Assembly (NCBI GenBank): GCA_902561075.1
Contig: CACEOC010000003.1
Location: forward strand, 1 to 52,500
From: an uncultured Pelagibacteraceae bacterium
GTDB taxonomy: Bacteria > Pseudomonadota > Alphaproteobacteria > Pelagibacterales > Pelagibacteraceae
Length of the DNA: 52,500 bases
Direction: 5' to 3'
Made by a program: the position numbers and the translations under genes. Below the pieces are notes generated by a model. The model ran no database searches. It was not told the origin of the DNA and worked only from the letters and a program-made list of their open reading frames with translations. Shown here in pieces: positions 15,071 through 22,662 of this stretch (positions are counted from its first letter, which is position 1; every line of letters starts with the position of its first letter).

Positions 15071-16332
15071 TTTAAACTTAACACTTCTCCAGCTAGGTAT
15101 AATGATCCAGTAATCAATAAAATATCTCCCTCTTTTAAATTTATAGATTTTATAGCTTCCAATATATTGGGCTGATATTTTACGTTTGGTAAATTCTTAA
15201 ATTTTTTGACTAAATCTTTACCACTTATTGCATTCGGTTGATTTGGAATATCTACTGTAGTTAGAGATGTAATATTTTTAAAATAACTTATATATTTTTC
15301 GTGACGTTTATTAGACATCATTCCAACAATAACATGTTTATTGCAGTCTAGACTTTGGAGGTATTCATTTAATACTCTTGCCCCATCTTCGTTATGGCTC
15401 CCATCGACTATTAATTTATTTTTTTTAACTAGCTCTTTTAGTTTACCAGATTTAATTTCTTGAAGCCTAGCTAAGTCAGATATTTTTGTTACTCCTTTTT
15501 GAATATGTTCCTTTTTAATTTCAAGATCTAAAATTCTGAGAGTTGCAATAGCAGTAGATATATTTTCTAATTGAAATTGACCTTTTATATTTGGCATTTG
15601 AAGCTTCAATTCCCCAAGCTTATCTTCATAATAAAAAAAATTATTCTCACAAACCGAGTAACTAAAGTGTTTATTAAAAAATATCTTATTAGACTGGTTT
15701 TGAGAGATGGTTTTCTTAATGCAATTCATAGTTTCATCTGAGCCTTGTTTAGCCACAATAATATTTGAATTTAAAAGTGTAGATGTTTTTTCAAAAACAA
15801 TTTTTTCGATCGTTTGTTCATTTTTTGGAAGCCAATCAAGATGATCTTTGCTTATGGAAGTGACAACACTAGCTAGGTTTTGTTTTATTATATTTGTTGC
15901 ATCAAATCTGTGAAATAATCCAGCCTCAACAAGATTAATATTTTTGGGGTATTGAGCAGCTTTATAAAAAAATGAAGCTGTTAATATTTCAAAAAAAGTA
16001 ATTGGATTATTATTATTTATACCTTCTACTTCTTCAAATAAATCAGCTAACTCTTCATCGCTTAATTCTTTATTGTTAAAAACAAATCTTTCATTTATTT
16101 TTAAGATATGTGGACTTGTATAAACATTACAATTAAAATTAGCTTCTTTTAATATAGCAAGCATTGCACTAATTGTACTATTCTTACCATTTGTGCCTAA
16201 GACAGAGATAACTTCGATTTTATCTTGGGGATTACCTAATTTTTTACACAGTTCTTTGCAACGCTCTAAACTAAGATCTATCTCTTTAGGATGCAGCTTT
16301 TGTAATTTTTTCAAAATTATCTGAAGTCTCAT
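15067..16332 (-). CDS. folC: folylpolyglutamate / dihydrofolate synthase
   Basis: Mur-ligase-type ATP enzyme adding glutamate to dihydropteroate and folates. The 421-residue product has the opening LHPKEIDLSLER, P-loop G-T-N-G-K-N-S (46-52) instead of GTNGKGS, YTSPH, NERF, ITFFE, VEAGLFHRFDATN (usual GLGGRxDATN), ISKDHLDWL and DGSHNEDGA (usual DGAHNPxG). The Lys and Ser of the P-loop remain, so activity is plausible, but several signature glycines and prolines are replaced. It overlaps accD by 47 nt, an unusually long overlap for this genome. It is the last gene of the rpsA-to-folC operon. Confidence 0.9.
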   Translation of the reverse strand: MRLQIILKKLQKLHPKEIDLSLERCKELCKKLGNPQDKIEVISVLGTNGKNSTISAMLAILKEANFNCNVYTSPHILKINERFVFNNKELSDEELADLFEEVEGINNNNPITFFEILTASFFYKAAQYPKNINLVEAGLFHRFDATNIIKQNLASVVTSISKDHLDWLPKNEQTIEKIVFEKTSTLLNSNIIVAKQGSDETMNCIKKTISQNQSNKIFFNKHFSYSVCENNFFYYEDKLGELKLQMPNIKGQFQLENISTAIATLRILDLEIKKEHIQKGVTKISDLARLQEIKSGKLKELVKKNKLIVDGSHNEDGARVLNEYLQSLDCNKHVIVGMMSNKRHEKYISYFKNITSLTTVDIPNQPNAISGKDLVKKFKNLPNVKYQPNILEAIKSINLKEGDILLITGSLYLAGEVLSLN

Positions 16333-17224
16333 TTTCTGAATTCAAATTTACCTCAGTATTTTTTTTTAGCAATATTGATAAAAGATTACCTATTTCATGA
16401 CCTAATTCTTTTCTGTGTACTACTTTATCTATAAATCCATGCTTTTGTAAAAATTCCACACTTTGAAAGTCATCAGGCAGTTCTTCTTTTACAGTTGCTT
16501 GCACGACTCTACGCCCCGCGAATGCACAAAGAGCGCCAACTTCTCCCATAATAATATCACCAGTCATAGCATAACTAGCAGAAATTCCCCCAGCACACGG
16601 ATCAACCACACATACAATATACGGGAGTTTATTTTTTTTTAATTCGTTAATAGCAATTGTGGTTGCAGCCATACCTTTTGTTAAACTTATAGCTGATGCC
16701 ATCATACGCATTCCACCACCACTACAAAAATTTATAAATGGTGTTTTATTGTCTAACGAATGTTTAATTGCATAAATTAGCGCCTCAGACTCGGCTAAAG
16801 AAATAGACCCACCTAAAAAAGAAAAGTTTGAAGCGGCAACAGTGACCTCAATATTTTTTATATTGCCTTTAGCAACCATGATTGCACAAGCTTGTTCTGT
16901 TTTTTTCTTTGCATCCTTTAATCTATCCTTATATGATTTTGTATCATTCCAACTTAAAGGATCTTCCTCTGACGGAAGAGGTGTTTTTATCAATTCATAA
17001 TTATTTTTACCAAAAAAAGTATCAAACCTTTGAATGCAACTCATTCTATGATGTTTTCCACATGCGTTACAAACAAAAAGATTTTCTTCTAAATCTTTTT
17101 TTAAAATTGGTCCTGTACAACAATTAGTCCAATCCGAATTATCAATTTCCTCCTTGGTAGGACGTTTTTTTAAAATTTTTTTTATTTTCTCTCCGAATTT
17201 TAAGGCTTTTGTTATCCAATTCAT
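16286..17224 (-). CDS. accD: acetyl-CoA carboxylase carboxyltransferase beta subunit, divergent
   Basis: With AccA, transfers CO2 from biotin to acetyl-CoA to give malonyl-CoA. The 312-residue product aligns along the whole AccD length (NACGKHHRM, DTKSYKDRLKDAKKKT, a ...GGGMRM... oxyanion segment, VVDPCAGGISASYAMTGD, FAGRRVVQ, LPDDFQSVEFLQKHGFIDKVVHRKEL). The N-terminal zinc ribbon is altered: the first CxxC is C35-C36-T-G38, while the second, C52-x-x-C55, is intact. FMGGSMG is FLGGSIS and ASGGARMQEG is CSGGGMRMMAS. The synteny (trpA-accD-folC) marks it as the true orthologue. Confidence 0.88.
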   Translation of the reverse strand: MNWITKALKFGEKIKKILKKRPTKEEIDNSDWTNCCTGPILKKDLEENLFVCNACGKHHRMSCIQRFDTFFGKNNYELIKTPLPSEEDPLSWNDTKSYKDRLKDAKKKTEQACAIMVAKGNIKNIEVTVAASNFSFLGGSISLAESEALIYAIKHSLDNKTPFINFCSGGGMRMMASAISLTKGMAATTIAINELKKNKLPYIVCVVDPCAGGISASYAMTGDIIMGEVGALCAFAGRRVVQATVKEELPDDFQSVEFLQKHGFIDKVVHRKELGHEIGNLLSILLKKNTEVNLNSENETSDNFEKITKAAS

Positions 17225-18021
17225 AAAATTTTATTTTTTAAATTTTTTACTAATTTACTTACATTTGTGACAGGATTTTGTCTACTCTTTAAACTTCTTG
17301 TTATTTCTTTACAAATTGCACTTCCAACAACTAGTCCGTCAGCAGATTTAAGTTTTCCAATAGTTTTTTTAGTAATCCCAAACCCTATAACAACTTTTTT
17401 TTTTGGATTAATTTTTTTTATTTTTTTGTAATTTTTGAGTATTTGTTTAGGCGAAACTTTTAACTTACCGCCTGTGGTGCTTAGCATAGAAATAAAGTAG
17501 TTCATCTGTTGCGAGTCTTTAATAATTTTATTAAGTCTTTTGTTTGTAGTCGTAGGTGACAAAAGTTGTATAAAAACTATCGAATTTTTTTTACATTTTT
17601 TTGCAAATTCTTTATTTTCTGGCCAAGGCAAATCTACAATTATCAACCCATTTACACCTGAAATTTTACATTTATGCAAAAACTTATTTTCATCGTACTG
17701 AAAAATCATATTATAATATCCCATCAATATTATTGGCTTATTTTTGTTTAATTTTTTAAAATCTTTGACAATCTGAAAAATACTATTTATCTTTATTCCA
17801 TTTTTGATCGCTCTATAAGAACTAGTTTGGATTTGACTTCCATCTGCAACAGGAGTGTTATGAGGTACGCCTAATTCTAAAATATCAGCATTCTTTGAGA
17901 TTGATTTAAGAATTTCTAAAGATTGTTTTTTTGTACTATCACCAGCGACAGTATAAGTTAATAAAGCTGGCCTATTTTCCTGCTTTGCCTTTTCAAATGC
18001 TTCACTAATTGGATTTAACAT
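17221..18021 (-). CDS. trpA: tryptophan synthase alpha chain, divergent
   Basis: Cleaves indole-3-glycerol phosphate to indole, which channels to TrpB. The 266-residue TIM barrel keeps catalytic E49 (ILELGVP) and D60 (VADG). However, the usual F-S-D-P after the ELGVP motif is H54-N55-T56-P, and loop 6 reads STTGGK instead of GVTGAR. MGYYNMIFQY, DLPWPEN and SPTTTNKR match the family. The segment ITPK-like GFGITKKTIGKLKSADGLVVGSAI is the phosphate site. It overlaps accD by 4 nt and trpB by 17 nt. Confidence 0.88.
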   Translation of the reverse strand: MLNPISEAFEKAKQENRPALLTYTVAGDSTKKQSLEILKSISKNADILELGVPHNTPVADGSQIQTSSYRAIKNGIKINSIFQIVKDFKKLNKNKPIILMGYYNMIFQYDENKFLHKCKISGVNGLIIVDLPWPENKEFAKKCKKNSIVFIQLLSPTTTNKRLNKIIKDSQQMNYFISMLSTTGGKLKVSPKQILKNYKKIKKINPKKKVVIGFGITKKTIGKLKSADGLVVGSAICKEITRSLKSRQNPVTNVSKLVKNLKNKIL

Positions 18022-19249
18022 ATTTTTTTCCTAATTTTTTTTGCAAAATTCCTCGATCTTTATATGCATCACCACAGCTGTTAACTACTACAATCGTATC
18101 TTTACTAAATCTTTTTGATTCTTTTATTGCTACCGAGAATGCATGGCTAGGTTCTAATGAAGGCTTTAATTTTTCGTACTTGGTAACCATCTTGTAAGCC
18201 CATAGAGCATCTTCATCACTTGCAGCTGTATATCTTGCTCTTTTGGTATCTTTTAAAAAACAATGAAGAGGAGAAATTCCTGGGTAATCAAGTCCTGCAG
18301 AAATTGATTCTGTTTCTTCTATTTGCCCATCTGAGTTTTGATTAACATATTGAGCAGCACCGTGAAGAATACCTATTTTAGATCCGTAAGTTAGAGGTGC
18401 GGCATGCTTTTTACTTTTTTTAGGTCCACCAGCCTCCACTCCAATAAATTCACACTGTCTCTTGTCATAATCCATAAATTCATTCCAAAACCCAAAACTT
18501 GAACTACCACCTCCAACACAATTGTAAAGTTTAAGTTTTTTTGGAATTGAACCAAATTCATCTATTAATTGGACTTTTAGTTCCCTAGATATTTGACTTG
18601 TGCTCCATCCACAGATACGAACAAAAACAGCTGGACCTACGGTGCTCCCAACGCACATTGCTGTTGTATCACAATTTGCTACCCAAAATCGCATACATTC
18701 AGAAACAGCATCAACAAGTGTCTGGCTACCAGAGTAAACTGGTATAACTTCAGCTCCATTTTTTTTTATTGCTCTAACGTTAGGTTGTTGTCTCTTTATA
18801 TCTTTTGCCCCCATAAAAATTTTACATTTTAAACCGAACTTCTTAGCTGCCATACTTAACATTTTACCCGCATATCCTGCTCCTGTGTCTCCACATATAA
18901 TTTTTTTCCCTGATCTTTTTGCGAGCAAACAATGTACTGTTGCATTATAAATTTTATGTGCTCCACCATTAGCATCTGAAACAACTTTAGACCAAATCTG
19001 AGCGCCACCCACATAGTTTGTCAAATTTTCTAATTTAATGAAACGTGTAGGAGTACCAACCCAATTTTTAAAATATTTATCTCTTTCATTAATAAAATTC
19101 TTATCTTTTTTTAATTTATTAAAAAGAGTTTCAAGGTCTTCAATTGGTTTTTTCAAAGTTTCAGGAACAAAATTTCCTCCAAATTTTCCACCCCAAAAGC
19201 CAAGCCTATTACCTTGATCAATTACTGGAATTCTTTTCTTTAATATCAT
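18005..19249 (-). CDS. trpB: tryptophan synthase beta chain, divergent at the active site
   Basis: PLP enzyme joining indole and serine; 414 residues, aligning end to end with TrpB. Lys99 in GGAHK is the Schiff-base lysine, and CVGGGSS is the phosphate cup. Unusual points: the K-R-E-D-L-N-H-T-G stretch before it is KVVSDANGG; the E-T-G-A-G-Q-H-G motif is D121-T-G-A-G-Y-A-G, so the catalytic Glu is Asp; GSVVGPHPYP is GSTVGPAVFV; and N-L-S-G-R-G-D-K-D is N-S-C392-G-D-A-Y-K-D, placing Cys where Ser contacts the PLP ring nitrogen. ESISAGLDYPG and LEPSHA are normal. No other trp gene than F, B and A is in the window. Confidence 0.87.
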   Translation of the reverse strand: MILKKRIPVIDQGNRLGFWGGKFGGNFVPETLKKPIEDLETLFNKLKKDKNFINERDKYFKNWVGTPTRFIKLENLTNYVGGAQIWSKVVSDANGGAHKIYNATVHCLLAKRSGKKIICGDTGAGYAGKMLSMAAKKFGLKCKIFMGAKDIKRQQPNVRAIKKNGAEVIPVYSGSQTLVDAVSECMRFWVANCDTTAMCVGSTVGPAVFVRICGWSTSQISRELKVQLIDEFGSIPKKLKLYNCVGGGSSSFGFWNEFMDYDKRQCEFIGVEAGGPKKSKKHAAPLTYGSKIGILHGAAQYVNQNSDGQIEETESISAGLDYPGISPLHCFLKDTKRARYTAASDEDALWAYKMVTKYEKLKPSLEPSHAFSVAIKESKRFSKDTIVVVNSCGDAYKDRGILQKKLGKKYVKSN

Positions 19250-19251
19250 TA

Positions 19252-19866
19252 CTAAATTTTATTTATCTCCTTTAAAAAAATATCAATTTTTGAAAAATCT
19301 TTCTCTCCTTTAGTTTCTAAACTACCAGATATATCTATAATATCTGACATTTTACTATATTTATCAAGTTTATCATTGTATTGGATATTCCCAGCTATCA
19401 TTTTTTTAATTTTTTTGGGAACAATTTTTAATAATTTATGATTGAAACTTAAAGACTTTTCATAACCTTTGCTGTCAAACAATATAATTTCTGAAATATT
19501 CTTGTAATCCTTATATTTTTTTACATCTTTTATTTTGTCGATTGTTAAAGCTGTTATAATTTTTATTTTTAATTGTTTTTTTATATTTTTTGTTTTCTCT
19601 GGACTTACATTATATAACTGTAAATAATCAAAATTTAATTGCATAATTTTTTTTAAAATTTTTTGATTAGGATTAACTAAAACGGCAACATAATTTATTT
19701 TAGCATTTTTTTTTATATCTATTAATTCTTTAAGTTTTTTAAAATTTAAATTTCTATGAGATTTTGGATAATTGCATATAAATCCAACAAATTTTGGAGG
19801 ATATTTGTGATTTATTAAATATTTTAAAGTTTTAGTATTTTTTATACCACATATTTTCGCATGCAT
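19252..19866 (-). CDS. trpF: phosphoribosylanthranilate isomerase, divergent
   Basis: Amadori isomerase of tryptophan synthesis; 204-residue TIM barrel. The catalytic Cys is C6 in AKICGI and the Asp is D131 in ILFDSKG. NYPKSHRN matches F-x-P-x-S-x-R, usually PKSPR. The usual Q-L-H-G is Q-L-Y-N, and the G-G-T-G phosphate loop after the Asp is lost. The C-terminal D-V-S-S-G-V-E is DISGSLE, followed by G-E-K-D (usual G-x-K-D). It sits 2 bp from trpB and 2 bp from pyrF. It is very Lys/Ile-rich. I call it trpF by synteny and the catalytic pair; sequence support alone is moderate. Confidence 0.8.
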   Translation of the reverse strand: MHAKICGIKNTKTLKYLINHKYPPKFVGFICNYPKSHRNLNFKKLKELIDIKKNAKINYVAVLVNPNQKILKKIMQLNFDYLQLYNVSPEKTKNIKKQLKIKIITALTIDKIKDVKKYKDYKNISEIILFDSKGYEKSLSFNHKLLKIVPKKIKKMIAGNIQYNDKLDKYSKMSDIIDISGSLETKGEKDFSKIDIFLKEINKI

Positions 19867-19868
19867 AT

Positions 19869-20540
19869 TTATTTTAAGTGGTTTAACAATGTTTGAATAT
19901 TTTTTTTGATATTACCTTTGGTAATAGATCTTCCCATAACTAACCAATCACTACCGTTTTGAAAAGCTTGTTTTGGGGATAAAACTCTTTTTTGATCATG
20001 TGTTTTTTTATCGTACCTTATTCCTGGTGTAATAATTTCCTTTTTAAATATTTTTTTTACGTATTTTATTTCTTTGGCACTACAAACAATTCCATCTAAA
20101 TTTGCTTTTTTTGCAAGTTTAGCTTGACGATATATAATATTTTTTATTGATCTGTTAAATCCTATTTCCTTTAAAGATTTATCATCAATCGAGGTAAGAA
20201 TTGTAACACCAATTAACTTAGAATTGCCGGAGACCTTCTTGGCTGCTTTTAAAGTTTCTAGACCTGAGCTGATATGAATTGTTAAATAATTAAAATTTAG
20301 ATCCTTTATAGCTCTAATAGCTGATGAGCAGGTATTTGGTATATCTGAAAATTTATAGTCACCAAAAGTGATAATATTTTTTAATTTCGAAACATATCTT
20401 CTACCATTCTTAGAGTTTAAAAACTCCAATCCGAATTTGTATCCAATAATTAATTTATCATTTTTAGAATCTTTGATAATTTTTGTTATTTTTTTTACAC
20501 TTGTACTATCGCACGCGATAAACAATTTATTTTTTTTCAT
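19869..20540 (-). CDS. pyrF: orotidine 5'-phosphate decarboxylase
   Basis: Last step of UMP synthesis. The 223-residue barrel has IACDS (substrate Asp), IGYKFGLEF with the conserved Lys, and the catalytic D-x-K-x-x-D as G-D-Y-K-F-S-D-I-P-N-T (about 60-70, where DLKLHDIPNT is typical). GVTILTSID, LDGIVCS, ITPGIR and DQKRVLSPKQAFQNGSDWLVMGRSIT are clear. It overlaps ihfB by 14 nt. Position between ihfB and trpF is the alphaproteobacterial arrangement. Confidence 0.93.
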   Translation of the reverse strand: MKKNKLFIACDSTSVKKITKIIKDSKNDKLIIGYKFGLEFLNSKNGRRYVSKLKNIITFGDYKFSDIPNTCSSAIRAIKDLNFNYLTIHISSGLETLKAAKKVSGNSKLIGVTILTSIDDKSLKEIGFNRSIKNIIYRQAKLAKKANLDGIVCSAKEIKYVKKIFKKEIITPGIRYDKKTHDQKRVLSPKQAFQNGSDWLVMGRSITKGNIKKNIQTLLNHLK

Positions 20541-20820
20541 TTATCTCTTTTGCCCATTTTTTTGATATTTTAAGTCTTATTATTTTTTTTTCAGGCACAA
20601 ATACTTTTTCGTTAGTTTTTGGATTTCTTGAAATCTTAGAATTGTATTTTTTTGCTTCAAGCATAATTATATCTCTTAATTCTACTCTATAACCTTTTCT
20701 TAAATTATCTTTAATCGTATCCAAAATTATACTTATTAACTTTGAAATATCTTTTTTTATAAAATTGGGAAAGCTGTTTGAAATTTCTTTAACTATATCG
20801 GATCTATTAATTGTCGACAA
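20527..20820 (-). CDS. ihfB: integration host factor beta / HU-family DNA-binding protein
   Basis: A 97-residue DNA-bending protein of the HU/IHF family. It has the N-terminal helical part (INRSDIVKEI), the V-E-L-R-D beta arm entry, and the arm-tip signature S-R-N-P-K-T-N-E (usual GRNP-x-TGE) with the intercalating Pro. Its place directly after rpsA is that of ihfB in Proteobacteria. The usual R-G-F-G-S-F is RDIIML here, so it could be called an HU variant; synteny decides. Confidence 0.87.
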   Translation of the reverse strand: MSTINRSDIVKEISNSFPNFIKKDISKLISIILDTIKDNLRKGYRVELRDIIMLEAKKYNSKISRNPKTNEKVFVPEKKIIRLKISKKWAKEINEKK

Positions 20821-20825
20821 ATTAA

Positions 20826-22544
20826 TTATTTTTTTCCTTTTTTATCCAACTTTTCTGATAAATTTGCAAATGGTAAAGATTTTCCACTGGATAAATCAGA
20901 ATAGTTTTTCAAAGCCTCTTCATTATTAATTTCCTCTACTCTTTTTATACTCAAAGAGACCTTCCTTTTTTCTAACGAAATCTCGGTTATAGCTGCGTCC
21001 ACCCTATCCGATACAGTAAATCTTTCGCTCCTAGCGTCCTCACTTTGAATAGCTATTTGATTTTTTTTAATAAACACCTCAATTTGCGATCCTTCAGGTT
21101 TAACTACCAAACCTTTTTTATCAACACTTACAACTTTAGTTGTAACTATATCATCAATATTCTTACCAGACCAAAATTCCATTGGATCTTTTTCCAATGC
21201 TTTTTTACTAACTAAAACTTTTCTATTCTCAATAGAGATATCAACTATTTTGCAAGAAATTTTGTCTCCTTTTTTTATTTTATCATATTGGTTTTTGTTA
21301 TCATTTGTCCAACTTAACTGATTTTGATGTAAAAACGCATCAACCTCTGTTTCTGGTATTCTAACAAGAATACCATTCTCTATTTTCTCGGTTACTGTAC
21401 ATTCTATAATTTTATCCATATCATAGTTTTTTGAAATAAATTCAAAAGGATTTTCCTTAGTTAATCTATAAGAAACAGATACTCTCTGAGCATCTCTATC
21501 AATAGAAAGTATTTGTACTTTAATCGTTTGACCTAATTTAAAATAATTTTTAGGGAAAGGATTTTTTTCTGTCCATGAAATTTCAGATTGATGAAGCAAA
21601 GCTATAAGAGAGTCCTCTAGTTCACAAAATACTCCATAAGCTAATACTTTTTTTACCACAACATCATAGTTTTCTCCAACTTTGTAATTTTCTATATTAT
21701 CAAAAGGATTCTTTAAAAGAGCTTTAATAGATACACCAATCTGCATTTTTTTCTCATCGATACTGATTACCTCAACTGGAATTTTTTGACCTATTTCAAA
21801 TATATCGTTTAAATTTTCTACTCTCTGATAACTACAACATGAAGAATGGCAAAGCGCATCTATCTCCCCGTTAATCTCAAAAAATAAACCCCAGTCAGTA
21901 ATACTTTTAATTACAGCATCATCAACTCTTGTGCCGATTTTATATTTTTCAAATATTTTAAGTTTGTCACCCTTTTTATTTTCACTTATAAGCTCTCTCC
22001 TAGAGCAACATAAGTTTGCTCTTTTTCTATCTGCCTGAATTATTTTTACCTCCATCTCAGAGTTAATGACATTATTTCCATCCTTTACAGGACGAGTTGC
22101 TAATTGTGATGCTGGCATAAATAATAAGTGTTTTGTCTCAACTTCTTCACATACAAATCCACCTTTAATTTTATTTTTTATTTTAATTTTAATTATTTCG
22201 TTATTCTCATATTTTTTTATTAAAGTTTCATAACCAGCAATTTTTTTTGCTTTTGACGCCGAAACAATTATCTCTCCATTTTTTGACTCTAGGTTTTCGA
22301 CAACTATTTTTAGTTTTGAGCCTTCTTTTATTTTATCCATCATATCAATTTCTCTTATCTCGTTAATATCTATGGCAGGCTCGCTCTTTAATCCATCAAG
22401 ATAAACCCAACAATATTTAGATGATATTTTGGTTATTGTAGCTTCAAAAATTTTACCCTCTTCAATTTTATTATTAGTCTGTGAGTTAAGTAAATTTGCA
22501 AACTCTTGATTTTTAGTTGAGTCTAAATCTTTATAAATTTCCAT
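20826..22544 (-). CDS. rpsA: 30S ribosomal protein S1
   Basis: A 572-residue RNA-binding protein made of six S1 (OB-fold) repeats; recognisable repeat cores include KSITDWGLFFEINGEIDALCH (third repeat) and VVKKVLAYGVFCELEDSLIALLH (fourth repeat). Each ends in the D-x-x-x-x-R-V/I-x-x-S pattern. S1 binds mRNA leaders and helps start translation, important in a genome with few strong Shine-Dalgarno sites. It heads the minus-strand operon running to folC. The 118-bp gap upstream (22545-22662) is AT-rich and holds the promoter. cmk, normally just upstream, is missing. Confidence 0.95.
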   Translation of the reverse strand: MEIYKDLDSTKNQEFANLLNSQTNNKIEEGKIFEATITKISSKYCWVYLDGLKSEPAIDINEIREIDMMDKIKEGSKLKIVVENLESKNGEIIVSASKAKKIAGYETLIKKYENNEIIKIKIKNKIKGGFVCEEVETKHLLFMPASQLATRPVKDGNNVINSEMEVKIIQADRKRANLCCSRRELISENKKGDKLKIFEKYKIGTRVDDAVIKSITDWGLFFEINGEIDALCHSSCCSYQRVENLNDIFEIGQKIPVEVISIDEKKMQIGVSIKALLKNPFDNIENYKVGENYDVVVKKVLAYGVFCELEDSLIALLHQSEISWTEKNPFPKNYFKLGQTIKVQILSIDRDAQRVSVSYRLTKENPFEFISKNYDMDKIIECTVTEKIENGILVRIPETEVDAFLHQNQLSWTNDNKNQYDKIKKGDKISCKIVDISIENRKVLVSKKALEKDPMEFWSGKNIDDIVTTKVVSVDKKGLVVKPEGSQIEVFIKKNQIAIQSEDARSERFTVSDRVDAAITEISLEKRKVSLSIKRVEEINNEEALKNYSDLSSGKSLPFANLSEKLDKKGKK

Positions 22545-22662
22545 ATATTAATTTTTTTTCCTGGGATTTTTTATTTAAAAAAAAAGTAAGAATCAAGTTA
22601 GAAATTAAGTAAAATATACCTTCTTATCTCTATTTTTTTAAAAAAAACCTCAATTATCAAAA

